A stretch of DNA of 64,000 nt, from positions 5,320,001 through 5,384,000 of the forward strand of contig NC_063259.1 in assembly GCF_019578655.1 (NCBI RefSeq), in the 5' to 3' direction. Numbering within the stretch: the first letter of the stretch is position 1; every line of letters starts with the position of its first letter. Below, in pieces: positions 11,400-20,169 of the stretch. The notes below the pieces were generated by a model that was not told the DNA's origin, did no database searches, and was given only the letters and a program-made list of their open reading frames with translations. A program made the position numbers and the translations under genes. Origin of the DNA: Ricinus communis. Lineage: Eukaryota > Streptophyta > Magnoliopsida > Malpighiales > Euphorbiaceae.

Positions 11400-12994
11400 T
11401 CCATGAACTAAATGTGTTGTTAGTGTATTGTGATGTTATTTATTAGTAGGGTGTTTTCGAGACCTCATTTATAAGGTACGGATCTTCAGTTTATAGTTGA
11501 AACTCTGTCGGATTTTCATTAAGAATTTAAACAACTTCTTTTTCATTTTCCTAAAAAAATTGTAGAATGTGTGATATTAGGCTCCTCAGTTGGATATCAT
11601 AGTTTATAAGAGATGGTATACCAAGCTAGCACAGAATATAGAGACAAATTGTGCAAGTGGAGGGCAAAGAGTCTGAGACTAGATAGGATTAGAGATAAGG
11701 TTTAGAATAGCTGGATGACCCATTGGTCGTTTGAGCACTTTCTTAGGAATAGTGTTGTTGTCTCTAGGATTCGACGCAATAAGACTAAGGGTGAGAGATC
11801 AGTACCTTCAGTCCATATAGTAGGGTCGATTTCTATGGTTGAGCGAGTCAAGCATATGGTAATCCAGTGTCTAACTATAACTTTATCGATTTAAATTAAA
11901 TATGTGGCATTATTAGCATGTTAAGTTTTATATGTAGTGCAATTTAATTTTATTTTAGAAGTGTGAGTTAGATCAAGAGCCCAACCTTGTTCAACTGTTT
12001 GAGGCCGTGCACACCTGACAAACACCATAGAGTGACCAACAATACGTCAACAAGTAATCTCAAGATATTGCTGTAAGACTAAGACTACCACCAAACTATA
12101 TATGTTTTCCCTATTATTCTCAAATAGTCTTATTTCTAAGATATATTATTTCATTATTTTAAGATCTCTACTAGTCGCTTGTAGAGTCTATTTTTCAGCT
12201 AGCTGAGGGATTTACAAAGCTAGTAGAGTCATACATGACTAATTTATTCCTCTAATCTACAAGCGGAAAGAAAAAGCACAAGACTTATGTCATGGGTGCT
12301 GAGATAGCCACTTTCTTCAGCCATGGATCATCCTACAGCTCCATTACTAGGTCTCAGGCTACGAACATCCTAAATTCTCTAAAGACTTGAGTCACAAAGA
12401 CCATGCAACCATATGTGTAGCCTATGTTAAATGTGGAGAGCTTGGTGCACTGCCAGAAGTAGGAGGCTACCTCTAGTATGACAACTCATCAGAGAGGTTT
12501 TTATAGAGTTTCTGACTCTAGGCACATCCTCCTCTAATACAACAGAGCAACAATAGGACGACCAACAATATAAGGGGTAGCATTAGTACTTATTCTATTT
12601 TTTATTTTATATATATATGTTCATATTATACAGTAAAATAAACTTGAACAATACCTTATATGTATTTGTTATTAGATTTTATTTTTAATTTATGGGATTT
12701 TTTTTCTATTTCGATTTTCATAATTAATTAATATTTTTAATTTAGTATTTCAAATATTAAAAAATTCATCTAAAAATAACAATGGATCAACAACCGATTA
12801 GTGACAACTTTTTTCTATCTAACACGACGATGAAATACATTTTTCGGTATTTACATTAATGGATAATCCATCATTATATCCGTCGCCTTTTTTAGCGATA
12901 GATTGGGTTGCCCTTAATTTAGCCATAGATAATTCATTGCTATTCTGTCATTTTAATTAGCTATGGAAAAAATTTGTCGCCATTCTTTTTGTAA
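11400..12994 (+). mobile_element. Degenerate CACTA (En/Spm) transposon fragment
   Basis: A transposase relic (11640-12530) is followed by a subterminal region at 12780-12990. There, short words of the type ATGGATAATCCATC, TCCGTCGCC and TTAGCGATAGA recur in both orientations, as in the subterminal repeats of plant CACTA elements. The right end reads CATTCTTTTTGTAAG, a decayed form of the usual ...TTTTTGTAGTG terminus. No left CACTA... terminus was found near 11300-11400, so the 5' end is missing or too eroded. It abuts the Tat LTR fragment at 12995 without a clear target duplication. Confidence 0.6.
11640..12530 (+). pseudogene. En/Spm-type transposase relic (Transposase_24-like C-terminal part)
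   Basis: Around 11640-11855 one frame gives YRDKLCKWRAKSL, then a conserved W, then FLRNSVVVSRIRRNK, and HIVGSISMVERVKHM. This is the yR...W...S..N+.R...H..GS.S pattern of the Transposase_24 family of plant CACTA elements. A likely intron follows (GT near 11860, TTTTAG near 11958). The next exon reads ELDQEPNLVQLFEAVHT, matching the family's E-P-ELF-THT block. Near 12255-12345 KRKEKAQD and the shifted frame HKTYVMGAEIATFFSHGSS resemble the region after it. Frames are interrupted by stops and shifts throughout, so the gene is dead. Confidence 0.6.
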
Positions 12995-14412
12995 GGCCCA
13001 ATTCTATTGACTACGACACTGCAAGGCTTTTCAACCTAATTGAAAACATGTTAGCTAATCACAGAGACTAGTGCAGGGATGAGAGTTGCCACTTGGGTGA
13101 TTCTTCGGGATACTTTTACTAATTGAATGGTGTACTAGATTTTATAAGGAAGCTTCGCCATATTAAGAGATAGATTTAGAAGCCAAATTCCTTATTTTTG
13201 TATCTTAGTCTTTAATTTTATTGTTTAACAGGCTATTCCTCGTAAATGTGATAGTTGTATTTCTTACAAGCATCCATTACAGCGTGTGAGGTCCTCCTAA
13301 GTCTAGCATGTTTTATTAAGTCCAACCCATGGTTGATTTATTAGCCTACTTAACTATTTAATTATATGTAAGGCCCACTTACTCTAGCCCAATTACAAAT
13401 TATGCATTTAATTCTAGTCTTTAAGCATAAATGGACTACCTTTTATATTGAAACCTATACATCTAATATGGCCCAATTAATTTAATTAAAGCACGAAAAA
13501 CCTACTATGTCTATGTGGATTTTTAAGTTTAAGCCCATTTACCATCCTTTAACCTAATGGACTACTTTTTCATGTTAAGGTCCAAATTTTATCCTATGGT
13601 CTATGTATCCAACTTTAATTAGGCAATCACAAAGCAAATATTTGGTATTCATTAATAAAATGCAGGAACTAAAGTGCAGGAAATTAAATCTAGCTATTAC
13701 AACTCTCATACAACTAAAAATATGAAAGAAAAACGCCTAAAGCTAAGTTATAGTACACAAAATAAGTTGAAATACACAGAAATTAGCATTAAGGCATAAA
13801 AAGGCAGAAGAACCGATCAACTATAGGGCTTTATTTGGCTGATTTGCGATTTTTCTTGAAGTTCTCACGCCTCGAAGCCAATTTTACATTCATAGAAGGT
13901 CAAGAAAACGAATAGAAAACAAATTAAATAGACTAAAACACATGAAAATATCATAAACATAGAAAAAGAAGAAATTGGCAAAAGGCCAAAACATCTTGCA
14001 TAGCATAATCTAAATTTGAACATACAACCCTAGAAATTTTATGTAATCACATAATCATTCATAAAAGGATACAAATCATATAACCCTAATCCTTTCTAAT
14101 CATTATATTCAAAGCCACATTTATATTATCATATTCAAATCTTAGGACAAACCATATTATCAGATTAAATTCCCAATATAATAAAAACATATTGATTCAT
14201 AAGAAAACCTAAATCTAATCATGTAAATCATGTGAATCATAAAAAATAACTAAAGAAAACTATTCCTAATCATGTTTCTAAAACATAAAATAAAAGAAGC
14301 AATTTATAAAGATGAGAGCGCTGATGATATTGGATTTAGGGAACCTTTAGATTGTCACCGTTGAATGCTGATCTTCGAGTCTCTAAAGATAATGAGGTGG
14401 TGGAATTGAATA
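12995..14412 (-). mobile_element. Tat LTR, distal (3') part, minus strand
   Basis: The reverse complement matches the distal part of the Tat LTRs at 31625-34070 and 38774-40943. Examples are the segment at 13005-13045 that inverts GAAAAGCCTTGCAGTGCCG (34009-34027), the block rich in GGCCCA, TTAAGCC and GGACTA words at 13300-13620, and GAGACTCGAAGATCAGC at 14366-14382. It continues the LTR beginning at 19571: the two pieces cover adjacent parts of one LTR and are separated by an Athila-like insertion. The LTR 3' end is lost at the junction with the CACTA relic. Confidence 0.75.
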
Positions 14413-14539
14413 TTTGTTGGGAATCTAATGCTGTTTAGCATTGGAAAATCTTATGTCTTCTAAGAATAAAGTATCTAAATTTATCCTTTTTACTTAGTGA
14501 CTTTTCTTTTAGTTTCCTAAAACTTCTTTTGAACATATG
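14413..14539. other. Junction sequence between Tat LTR and Athila-like LTR
   Basis: About 125 bp that align neither with the Tat LTR copies nor with the Athila-like LTR copy at 62105-63490. It may be a part of the LTR deleted in the other copy, or filler. Confidence 0.4.
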
Positions 14540-15010
14540 TCACGTCAATTAACTAGGGTTCATTAAGTTCCTTAGCAATTTATGGCTCCCCGGAGGATTT
14601 ATCTATTTTTGTGATCAAGGTTCCTAAGTTTTACAAGTCTATGAGCTGACAAATTATGCGACTTTCGTTGTCTCTAATTTATCCAAATACATATATTTAA
14701 TCAGGCCTAAAATCAAATACAAGAACAAGTAAAAGAAACTCATAAAATTGACTAAAAATTAATTCATTGAAAGGACATTAAGATCCAAACAAGTAATAGA
14801 ATAGTTACACAAATTCAAACCTTAAGAAGAGTCTAGCCACACATGATTGTGGCATACACAAAAACATAATTAAAAAAGAAATCAAAGAAGGAAAAGAAAT
14901 AATTGATTCAAATTCTGGGATCTTCACGCAAATCTTCTTGAGCTCCTTGAATATGTCTTCAAAGTTGTTTCTATGATGGTTGTCTATCCCATAATAGTTA
15001 TTTTCTCCCC

Positions 15011-15017
15011 TTTTATA
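15011..15017 (-). promoter_or_regulatory. LTR TATA box (TATAAAA, minus strand)
   Basis: GGCTATAAAAGGGGAG on the minus strand is conserved at 62935-62941 in the second copy. It lies about 70 bp downstream of the palindrome array. Transcription would start near 14985 and run toward lower coordinates. Confidence 0.6.
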
Positions 15018-15087
15018 GCCAAGGCTTAAAGAAAACCCTAATTTGCGCTTAATTTTTGAGTTTCCATTATTATAGACTCTCTTTTAT

Positions 15088-15355
15088 TTCGACACGGCTT
15101 GAAGCACAGCCGTGTGGTGTCCTTTCATTTTCGGCATGGCTTGGTACACGCCTATGTGTTATCCCATATTGTGCTTTCATTATATCTTCAATTTGGAAGA
15201 AGCAGTCACGGTTTGGAGCATGCCCGTGTGCTCCCTGCACGTTAATTTTTCAGAATCCAGTGGTAGATACGGCTTTGAACATGGCCGTGTGTCAAACTGT
15301 GCTTCATGATTCTTTATCTAGTGTGTAACACGGGTACAAGCATGACCGTGTGTGA
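15088..15355 (-). repeat. Array of CACGG...CCGTGTG palindromic motifs in the Athila-like LTR
   Basis: Five units start near 15091, 15136, 15207, 15266 and 15328, spaced about 45-70 bp. Each has CACGG-type and CCGTGTG-type half-sites, such as GACACGGCTTGAAGCACAG followed by CCGTGTGG. They recur at 63005-63275 and, as a related array, in the other Athila element at 41880-42140. Confidence 0.75.
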
Positions 15356-15571
15356 ACAAGGCACATTTTTCTTTGATCATTAAGGACTCTTTTTAGACTT
15401 TGCTACAAAAATGGATAAACTTATTAAAAATTATATATAAATTCTTAAATAAATTAAAAGTAAACAAAATACTAAAATAAATGTATAACCTAAATAAATT
15501 TCTAATTAATATAACTATTTATTTAAAAGTTATTAAAATTCAACTCAAAGACATGTGTAAAATTACACACA

Positions 15572-16294
15572 ATAAATTTTCCTACACTAGAGCTTTGCTT
15601 GTCTTTAAGCATAAATCAAATTTAATATTTTAAAAGAAAACTTAGCTCAACCACAACCAAAAAGTCATAATGCTTAAGTATTGCAAATTAACAATATCGA
15701 GACCGAAAATATTTATCATGGGAGATAATTGAACAAAAGCACAATAAATATGAATAATTTACTAATCATAACCTAAACTTTTAACTCTTTGAATCTAATG
15801 AACAAAATTTTAGAAGAAGAGCATCAAAAATTATAATTCTTTTTTAAAACAAAAATTGGCTGTGGATGCATTTTACGCTCCATTTCACAATGTCCCTCTT
15901 TTTTAATAGCTTTGATGAGTGCATTTTACGCTCCATCTCATCCTTTTTATCTCTCAAAATATTTCTCACTTTTAGTATTCTCTTGCCATTCTCGCACTAC
16001 TAAGCGTGGACACCGCCAAGTGAGTCCTTTGGATATTCATACTCTTGTTAGAGCATTGAAGTATATTAGAGCGTAAGAATTTAAATTTTAAGTAATGCTC
16101 GAATTAAGAAAAAAAGAGATATATTCAATCAGAACTGTAAAGAATTAAGAAAAATAGAGCTCAAATTCAATCTCCAAGTTAAACTTAAGTCATAACAACT
16201 AAATTATTCACACATGAAGGTAATGTTTAACTATCTTAAATAATAAACCATTCAGCAATTCGATGATTAAATAAAAAATGCATACTCACACATC
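15572..16294 (-). mobile_element. Athila-like internal 3' region, minus strand, non-coding
   Basis: Collinear with 63491-64000. It carries the GACAAGCAAAG...AGTGTAGG tract next to the LTR. It also holds two direct copies of a motif GAGATGGAGCGTAAAATGCA or close to it on the minus strand (15868-15888 and 15921-15940). The element continues at 18482 beyond a later solo-LTR insertion. Confidence 0.7.
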
Positions 16295-16299
16295 ATTTC
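16295..16299. repeat. Left target duplication ATTTC of the second solo LTR
   Basis: ATTTC here and ATTTC at 18477-18481 flank the LTR at 16300-18476. The match requires the LTR to end in ...GTGTCATA on the minus strand, 2 bp beyond the canonical CA. Confidence 0.55.
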
Positions 16300-16842
16300 T
16301 ATGACACCCGTAAAAGATGTCAGATATACATTGTATGCAAAGACTGATACATAACATATTTCTTAACTACTAACTTTTAACTCATAAATTAATATGTATA
16401 ACAAAAACTATTTATATGAGTCATACATATCACACACTGAAAAGCTCACAACATCAAATAGTACACTTTTTTTATATACACATAAAATGCTCTAGATTTA
16501 TACACTATAATGAAATCCACTGGACATGTCACGTCCAAGAAAGAAAAACTGAGGGCGACCTCCTGCTGACCTACCTGACACAATGCTAGTGCGACAGATG
16601 TAAATATTTCGTCAAAACCAATTATAATTCTTCTAATCCTGAAAAAGAAATAATGCAGAGGAGTGAGCCTGCAACTCAACAAAAGAATAACATAATTTCC
16701 TATGAAAAACAACACAATCAAACATGTAGTATTATCAAACATCAAACCATTCGATATTTAATTATGACTTTATAGTGTGTACATAAACCTTGTCATAGTA
16801 TTTTCTTTAGGACAACAATAAACTTGTGAATTACATTTAATT

Positions 16843-16847
<5 letters not shown>

Positions 16848-16906
<59 letters not shown>
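16848..16906. repeat. (TA)n microsatellite
   Basis: About 58 bp of perfect TA repeats. A second, shorter one lies at 16960-16982. Confidence 0.97.
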
Positions 16907-16913
<7 letters not shown>

Positions 16914-16959
16914 TGGATCCCCATACGCACACAACCAACCATAATCTTATGGGAATTTC

Positions 16960-16982
16960 ATATATATATATATATATATATA
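16960..16982. repeat. (AT)n microsatellite, short
   Basis: About 22 bp of perfect AT repeats, 54 bp after the longer tract. Confidence 0.95.
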
Positions 16983-18180
16983 CACACCATTTAAATAACT
17001 AACATCTCCATAATATATAAGAAATCATAATAATACCTATGATATACCAAAAACATACCATATTCCAACATGGCAAATTTAATATTGTGCATTCAAAAAT
17101 ACACCAAAAATTCCACATTAGAAATTCCAAAACCATATTCTCCAGATCAGTAATATTATAAGTCTAGATTAATTTGAAATTGATTTTACATCAAATGGAT
17201 GTGTATAGAAAGAGAAACATCAAAAACATTCTACCATAGTCAAGCTGTCAATAAAATTAAGCAACAGAAAGTATGATCCAGATTGGCCATCAAAACAGCA
17301 AAATCAAGCTTCCTCTATTTCTATAACATTTGTAAATTACATTTCAAATTTTCTATAGCAATAAGTAGCACTCCATTTGGAGTTATAAAACTCTAAATAT
17401 GGCTAAATTAAATATACTATTCACATTATAAATAAAACACTCGAATTCACCATTCAACATTCATATAGAACATTAAGTTATTCACTTACCTTTGTTGCTC
17501 CCTTCCCTTTGCTTGAGCTTACTTGGGTGTCACCCTCATTCCAAATTGGTTTAGCTGAAATAGATCATAATTCACTTATTTTTAAACACCCAAAGTTAAT
17601 AGAATTTCATATAGCATGATAACATCACTAAACTCTCTACATATGTGTGGCTGCCAACTATGACAGAATTAATAGGGTGAATTTAAAAATCCACCAAAAC
17701 TTCTATACAAAAACTTTTATAATGAAACTTTCCAGATCACTAACCTTATGTGTCTAATATAATTTAAAACTAATTTTGTTTCAATTGGAGGTGTATAGAG
17801 AAATATCCGTACAAAACAATCCACCTTACTCAGACCAAAGATTGAAACTGAATAATAAAATGTATTCTCTTATTATACTAACATAGAGCCTGATTCAGAT
17901 CGAGCTAAAAAAATAAAAGTTTTAGATGACTCTTTAAAGTTTCTATATCATTAAATAACACTCAATTTAAAGCTTCCTAGCTCAAGATATGATCAAAACA
18001 ATAAGACTGAAAAACTAGGTCTTTAGAACTCGAATTCTATGTCTTCTAACCCTAACTCAATTCAATAAAATATTAAAATTACTTACCAAATAAACCTCTA
18101 AAGCCTTTGTAGATGAAGGTTAAGATCAAAAATGGATTCTAAACCTTCAAATTCCACTTGAAAATTCAGTTTTCTTTTTT

Positions 18181-18220
18181 TGAAGAAGAAGAAGAAGAAA
18201 GAAAGAAGAAGAAGAAGAAC
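18181..18220. repeat. (GAA)n microsatellite
   Basis: GAA/AAG triplets with two GAAA interruptions. Confidence 0.95.
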
Positions 18221-18476
18221 TACCACCTTTTCTTTCTTCTTCCCCTTTTCTATCATATTAATAATTTTTTTTAGGTTCAATTAACCCCTTAATTTTTTGC
18301 CATTAATCAATTCAATCCCTTAACTTTTTAATTCTTATTATGGACTTAATTGTAACATTTATAATATTCTTCTATTTAACATTAGCACTAATACCATACA
18401 TATATCATGCATTTCTCATATCTATATGATATGCATGTTATAAAAATAAATGCAAATGCATTAGGTAGGCATTACA

Positions 18477-18481
18477 ATTTC
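18477..18481. repeat. Right target duplication ATTTC of the second solo LTR
   Basis: Matches 16295-16299. Confidence 0.55.
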
Positions 18482-18868
18482 TCTCTAATTGCAATTGAGC
18501 ATCGAATTTTGCACAAAAAAAAAATGAAATAAAAGTTTTGAGGACTAGCATTGCAATAAATATAAAAAAAGGAGTTGAGGAATAATGAAATGTGAATAAT
18601 ATGCAAGAAAAAATAATATGTTAATGAAAAATAATGAAAGCTACCCCATACTTAATCCCTAAATGTAATGAATAATCATAATGTAAAAATATATTACTGT
18701 CCCCCACACTATCATAGGCGTTGTCCTCAATGACTATAATAGAATAGAAAATAAATATGAACATAAAAGCAGATAATATTAAAAAAAGTGAATGGAAGTA
18801 CCGCCCTGTCAACACAAAAATTGGAACAAAAATCATAGTACCTTCCAAACATTAAAAATAAAAAATAC
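18482..18868 (-). mobile_element. Athila-like internal region, continued (minus strand)
   Basis: The minus strand contains TTGAGGACAACGCC...AGTGTGGGGG at about 18699-18732. This is the same motif as TTGAGGACAATGTG...AGTGTGGGGGAGG at 52127-52162 in the plus-strand Athila element. With the solo LTR removed, the spacing from this motif to the LTR-proximal copy is about 930 bp, close to the 890 bp in the other element. Its far end is cut at the Tat LTR near 18870. Confidence 0.65.
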
Positions 18869-18869
18869 A

Positions 18870-19571
18870 GAATTCTGTAAGACAATTAACCTAGGTTCCT
18901 AGTAGTTTTTGCATAATGAATCTAGCTCTCTAGATCTAGGTTATATTATTCTATGTATAGCAGTAGGGTTAGAAAACCCTAGAGGAGCAGATAACTATTT
19001 AATTAAATTAAAAAGTAAATCGATTATCTTTCCCTTCATCAAATTAATATCCAATAAAAAAAATAATATCTCTAAAATTTAAATAATTATCATTAAATAT
19101 ATTTTAAAATCTTAATTATTATCAGTAATCTCTTATAGATTTTTTTAATTAATTTTAGCGTTTTAGGTAATATGTGTAAAATAGCATCAGATTTCAAAAA
19201 ATAGAAAATCGTACTATGTAGAGCCAATTCGACTCTATACTAAGTCGATCGGCTATTTGTAGAGGCGATTCGCCTGTACACAGAGCCGATTGGCTTCAAG
19301 GGTAAAAAGTTTTAAATTTTTTGATAATTTGGTTCCTAAACTTGTAAAAACTGTCGTTTATCCCTCAAACTTAATTTTTCTTCGCCAATTGGTCCAAATT
19401 TATTCTAAAAGGGTAATTTTGATTCAATTATTCTCAATCTTAACTTGGATTCATTTATCCTTATTCTCTCGAGACTCGAGAAAGGCATTAGCTTTATAAG
19501 TTACCCTTTGATTAAATAAATCTGGGTTTATAATTCCCTCGATATTTGGATCCGCAAAATGGGTGCTGACA
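18870..19571 (-). mobile_element. Tat LTR, proximal (5') part, minus strand; probable 3' LTR
   Basis: On the minus strand it starts TGTCAGCACCC at 19571. It continues through the CTCGAGTCTCGAGAG block (19467-19481), the palindrome array (19205-19297) and a decayed TATA (TATACATAG near 18951-18959). The sequence just upstream on the minus strand is AAATAGGGAGCAGC, a purine-rich tract like the PPT that precedes Tat 3' LTRs. The LTR is broken near 18870 by the Athila-like element and resumes at 14412. Confidence 0.75.
19205..19300 (-). repeat. GAGCCGATTGGCTC-type palindrome array
   Basis: Includes AGGCGATTCGCCT (19263-19275, perfect palindrome with a 1-base centre) and AGAGCCGATTGGCTT (19282-19296). 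Two more decayed units lie at about 19220-19255. Confidence 0.75.
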
Positions 19572-20039
19572 GCTGCTCCCTATTTGTCAAGATTTATACG
19601 CACTCTTGTGATTAAATAAATCGAGACAAATCATAATATTTAAGGAAATCGTAAAGGATATATTGATGAGCTGTAGAAGCCACGTAGTGTAAGCTCATAG
19701 TGATGCATAAAATTTTGATTTGATGTGGGGACCATGCTCGCTTAAGTTTTGAGGACTATGCCAGTTTCAATTCTTGAGCACTTCGCATGCTTTGAATTTT
19801 TTAAGGACTTCGTCTACTTTGAAATTTCTAAGGACTTCACCTGCTTTTGAATTTGGAGGAATTTGCTTGCTTTAAATTTTTCTTGATTTCCACTTTTCGA
19901 GTACTGGATTTGACTTTATTTGAAAATTCCCACATCTGGATACAATCGACTTGATAAACGCCTTCTAGAGACCATATTAGTAATTGGCACATCCGGGGAC
20001 TATAGTGTAATTTAGGAAGGTCAAGGACCAAAATGGTAT
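19572..20039 (+). promoter_or_regulatory. Upstream region of the PMD relic
   Basis: A non-coding stretch with repeats of the phrase TAAGGACTTC.(G/A)CCTGCTTTGAA-type (near 19750, 19800, 19830). These give three to four imperfect units of about 35 bp. On the opposite strand it lies between the Tat 3' LTR and the PMD relic. Confidence 0.4.
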
Positions 20040-20046
20040 TTTCGCC

Positions 20047-20056
20047 TTATATATAT
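20047..20056 (+). promoter_or_regulatory. TATA box of the PMD relic
   Basis: CTTATATATATATCC, about 115 bp before the candidate ATG at 20170, followed by a pyrimidine-rich leader (20075-20150) typical of plant 5' untranslated regions. Confidence 0.45.
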
Positions 20057-20169
20057 ATCCTTATATCCAATTCTAACTCACTTTTATCCATTTCTTCTTA
20101 TTTTCTCTCAAAACTCTTCTATGCTCTTTCTTTGATTTCTCAACCAAATTCTAGAAAATCAGTCTTGAA

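Larger units (their letters stand above)
14540..15571 (-). mobile_element. Athila-like 3' LTR, truncated, minus strand
   Basis: Long collinear match to 62480-63490, for example GCAATTTATGGCTCCCC (14574-14590 and 62508-62524) and CCACACATGATTGTGGCATA (14836-14855 and 62769-62788). On the minus strand the LTR begins near TGTGTGTAATTTTACACATG at 15571. It then carries an array of CACGG...CCGTGTG palindromes (15088-15355), a TATA box (15011-15017) and a leader. Its 3' end is missing, because the second copy continues about 375 bp further. Immediately upstream on the minus strand is GTGTAGGAAAATTT, the decayed form of the AGTGTGGGAAAATT tract that precedes Athila 3' LTRs. Confidence 0.75.
16300..18476 (-). 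mobile_element. Second solo LTR, minus strand, 2,177 bp
   Basis: On the minus strand it starts TGTAATGCCTACC at 18476 and ends CGGGTGTCATA at 16300, with ATTTC on both sides. It interrupts an Athila-like internal region: the flanks at 15572-16294 and 18482-18868 become contiguous when it is removed. Internally it has CAGGAGGTCGCC near 16550, shared with the long solo LTR near 8885, pointing to a related chromovirus family. It also holds two long TA microsatellites and a GAA run. No coding region is attached. Confidence 0.65.

Noticed and set aside
15056..15328. 90-codon frame in the Athila-like LTR
   Set aside because: It spans the palindrome array and is read against the LTR direction; not conserved as a frame in the copy at 63000-63280.
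14800..15600. Tandem short repeats considered as CRISPR-like
   Set aside because: Repeat units are imperfect palindromes of ~20-30 bp with variable, related spacers inside a plant LTR; no cas genes and a eukaryotic context.
16848..16982. TA microsatellites considered as a matrix-attachment or centromeric signal
   Set aside because: They lie within a dispersed solo LTR; no satellite monomer or other supporting structure.
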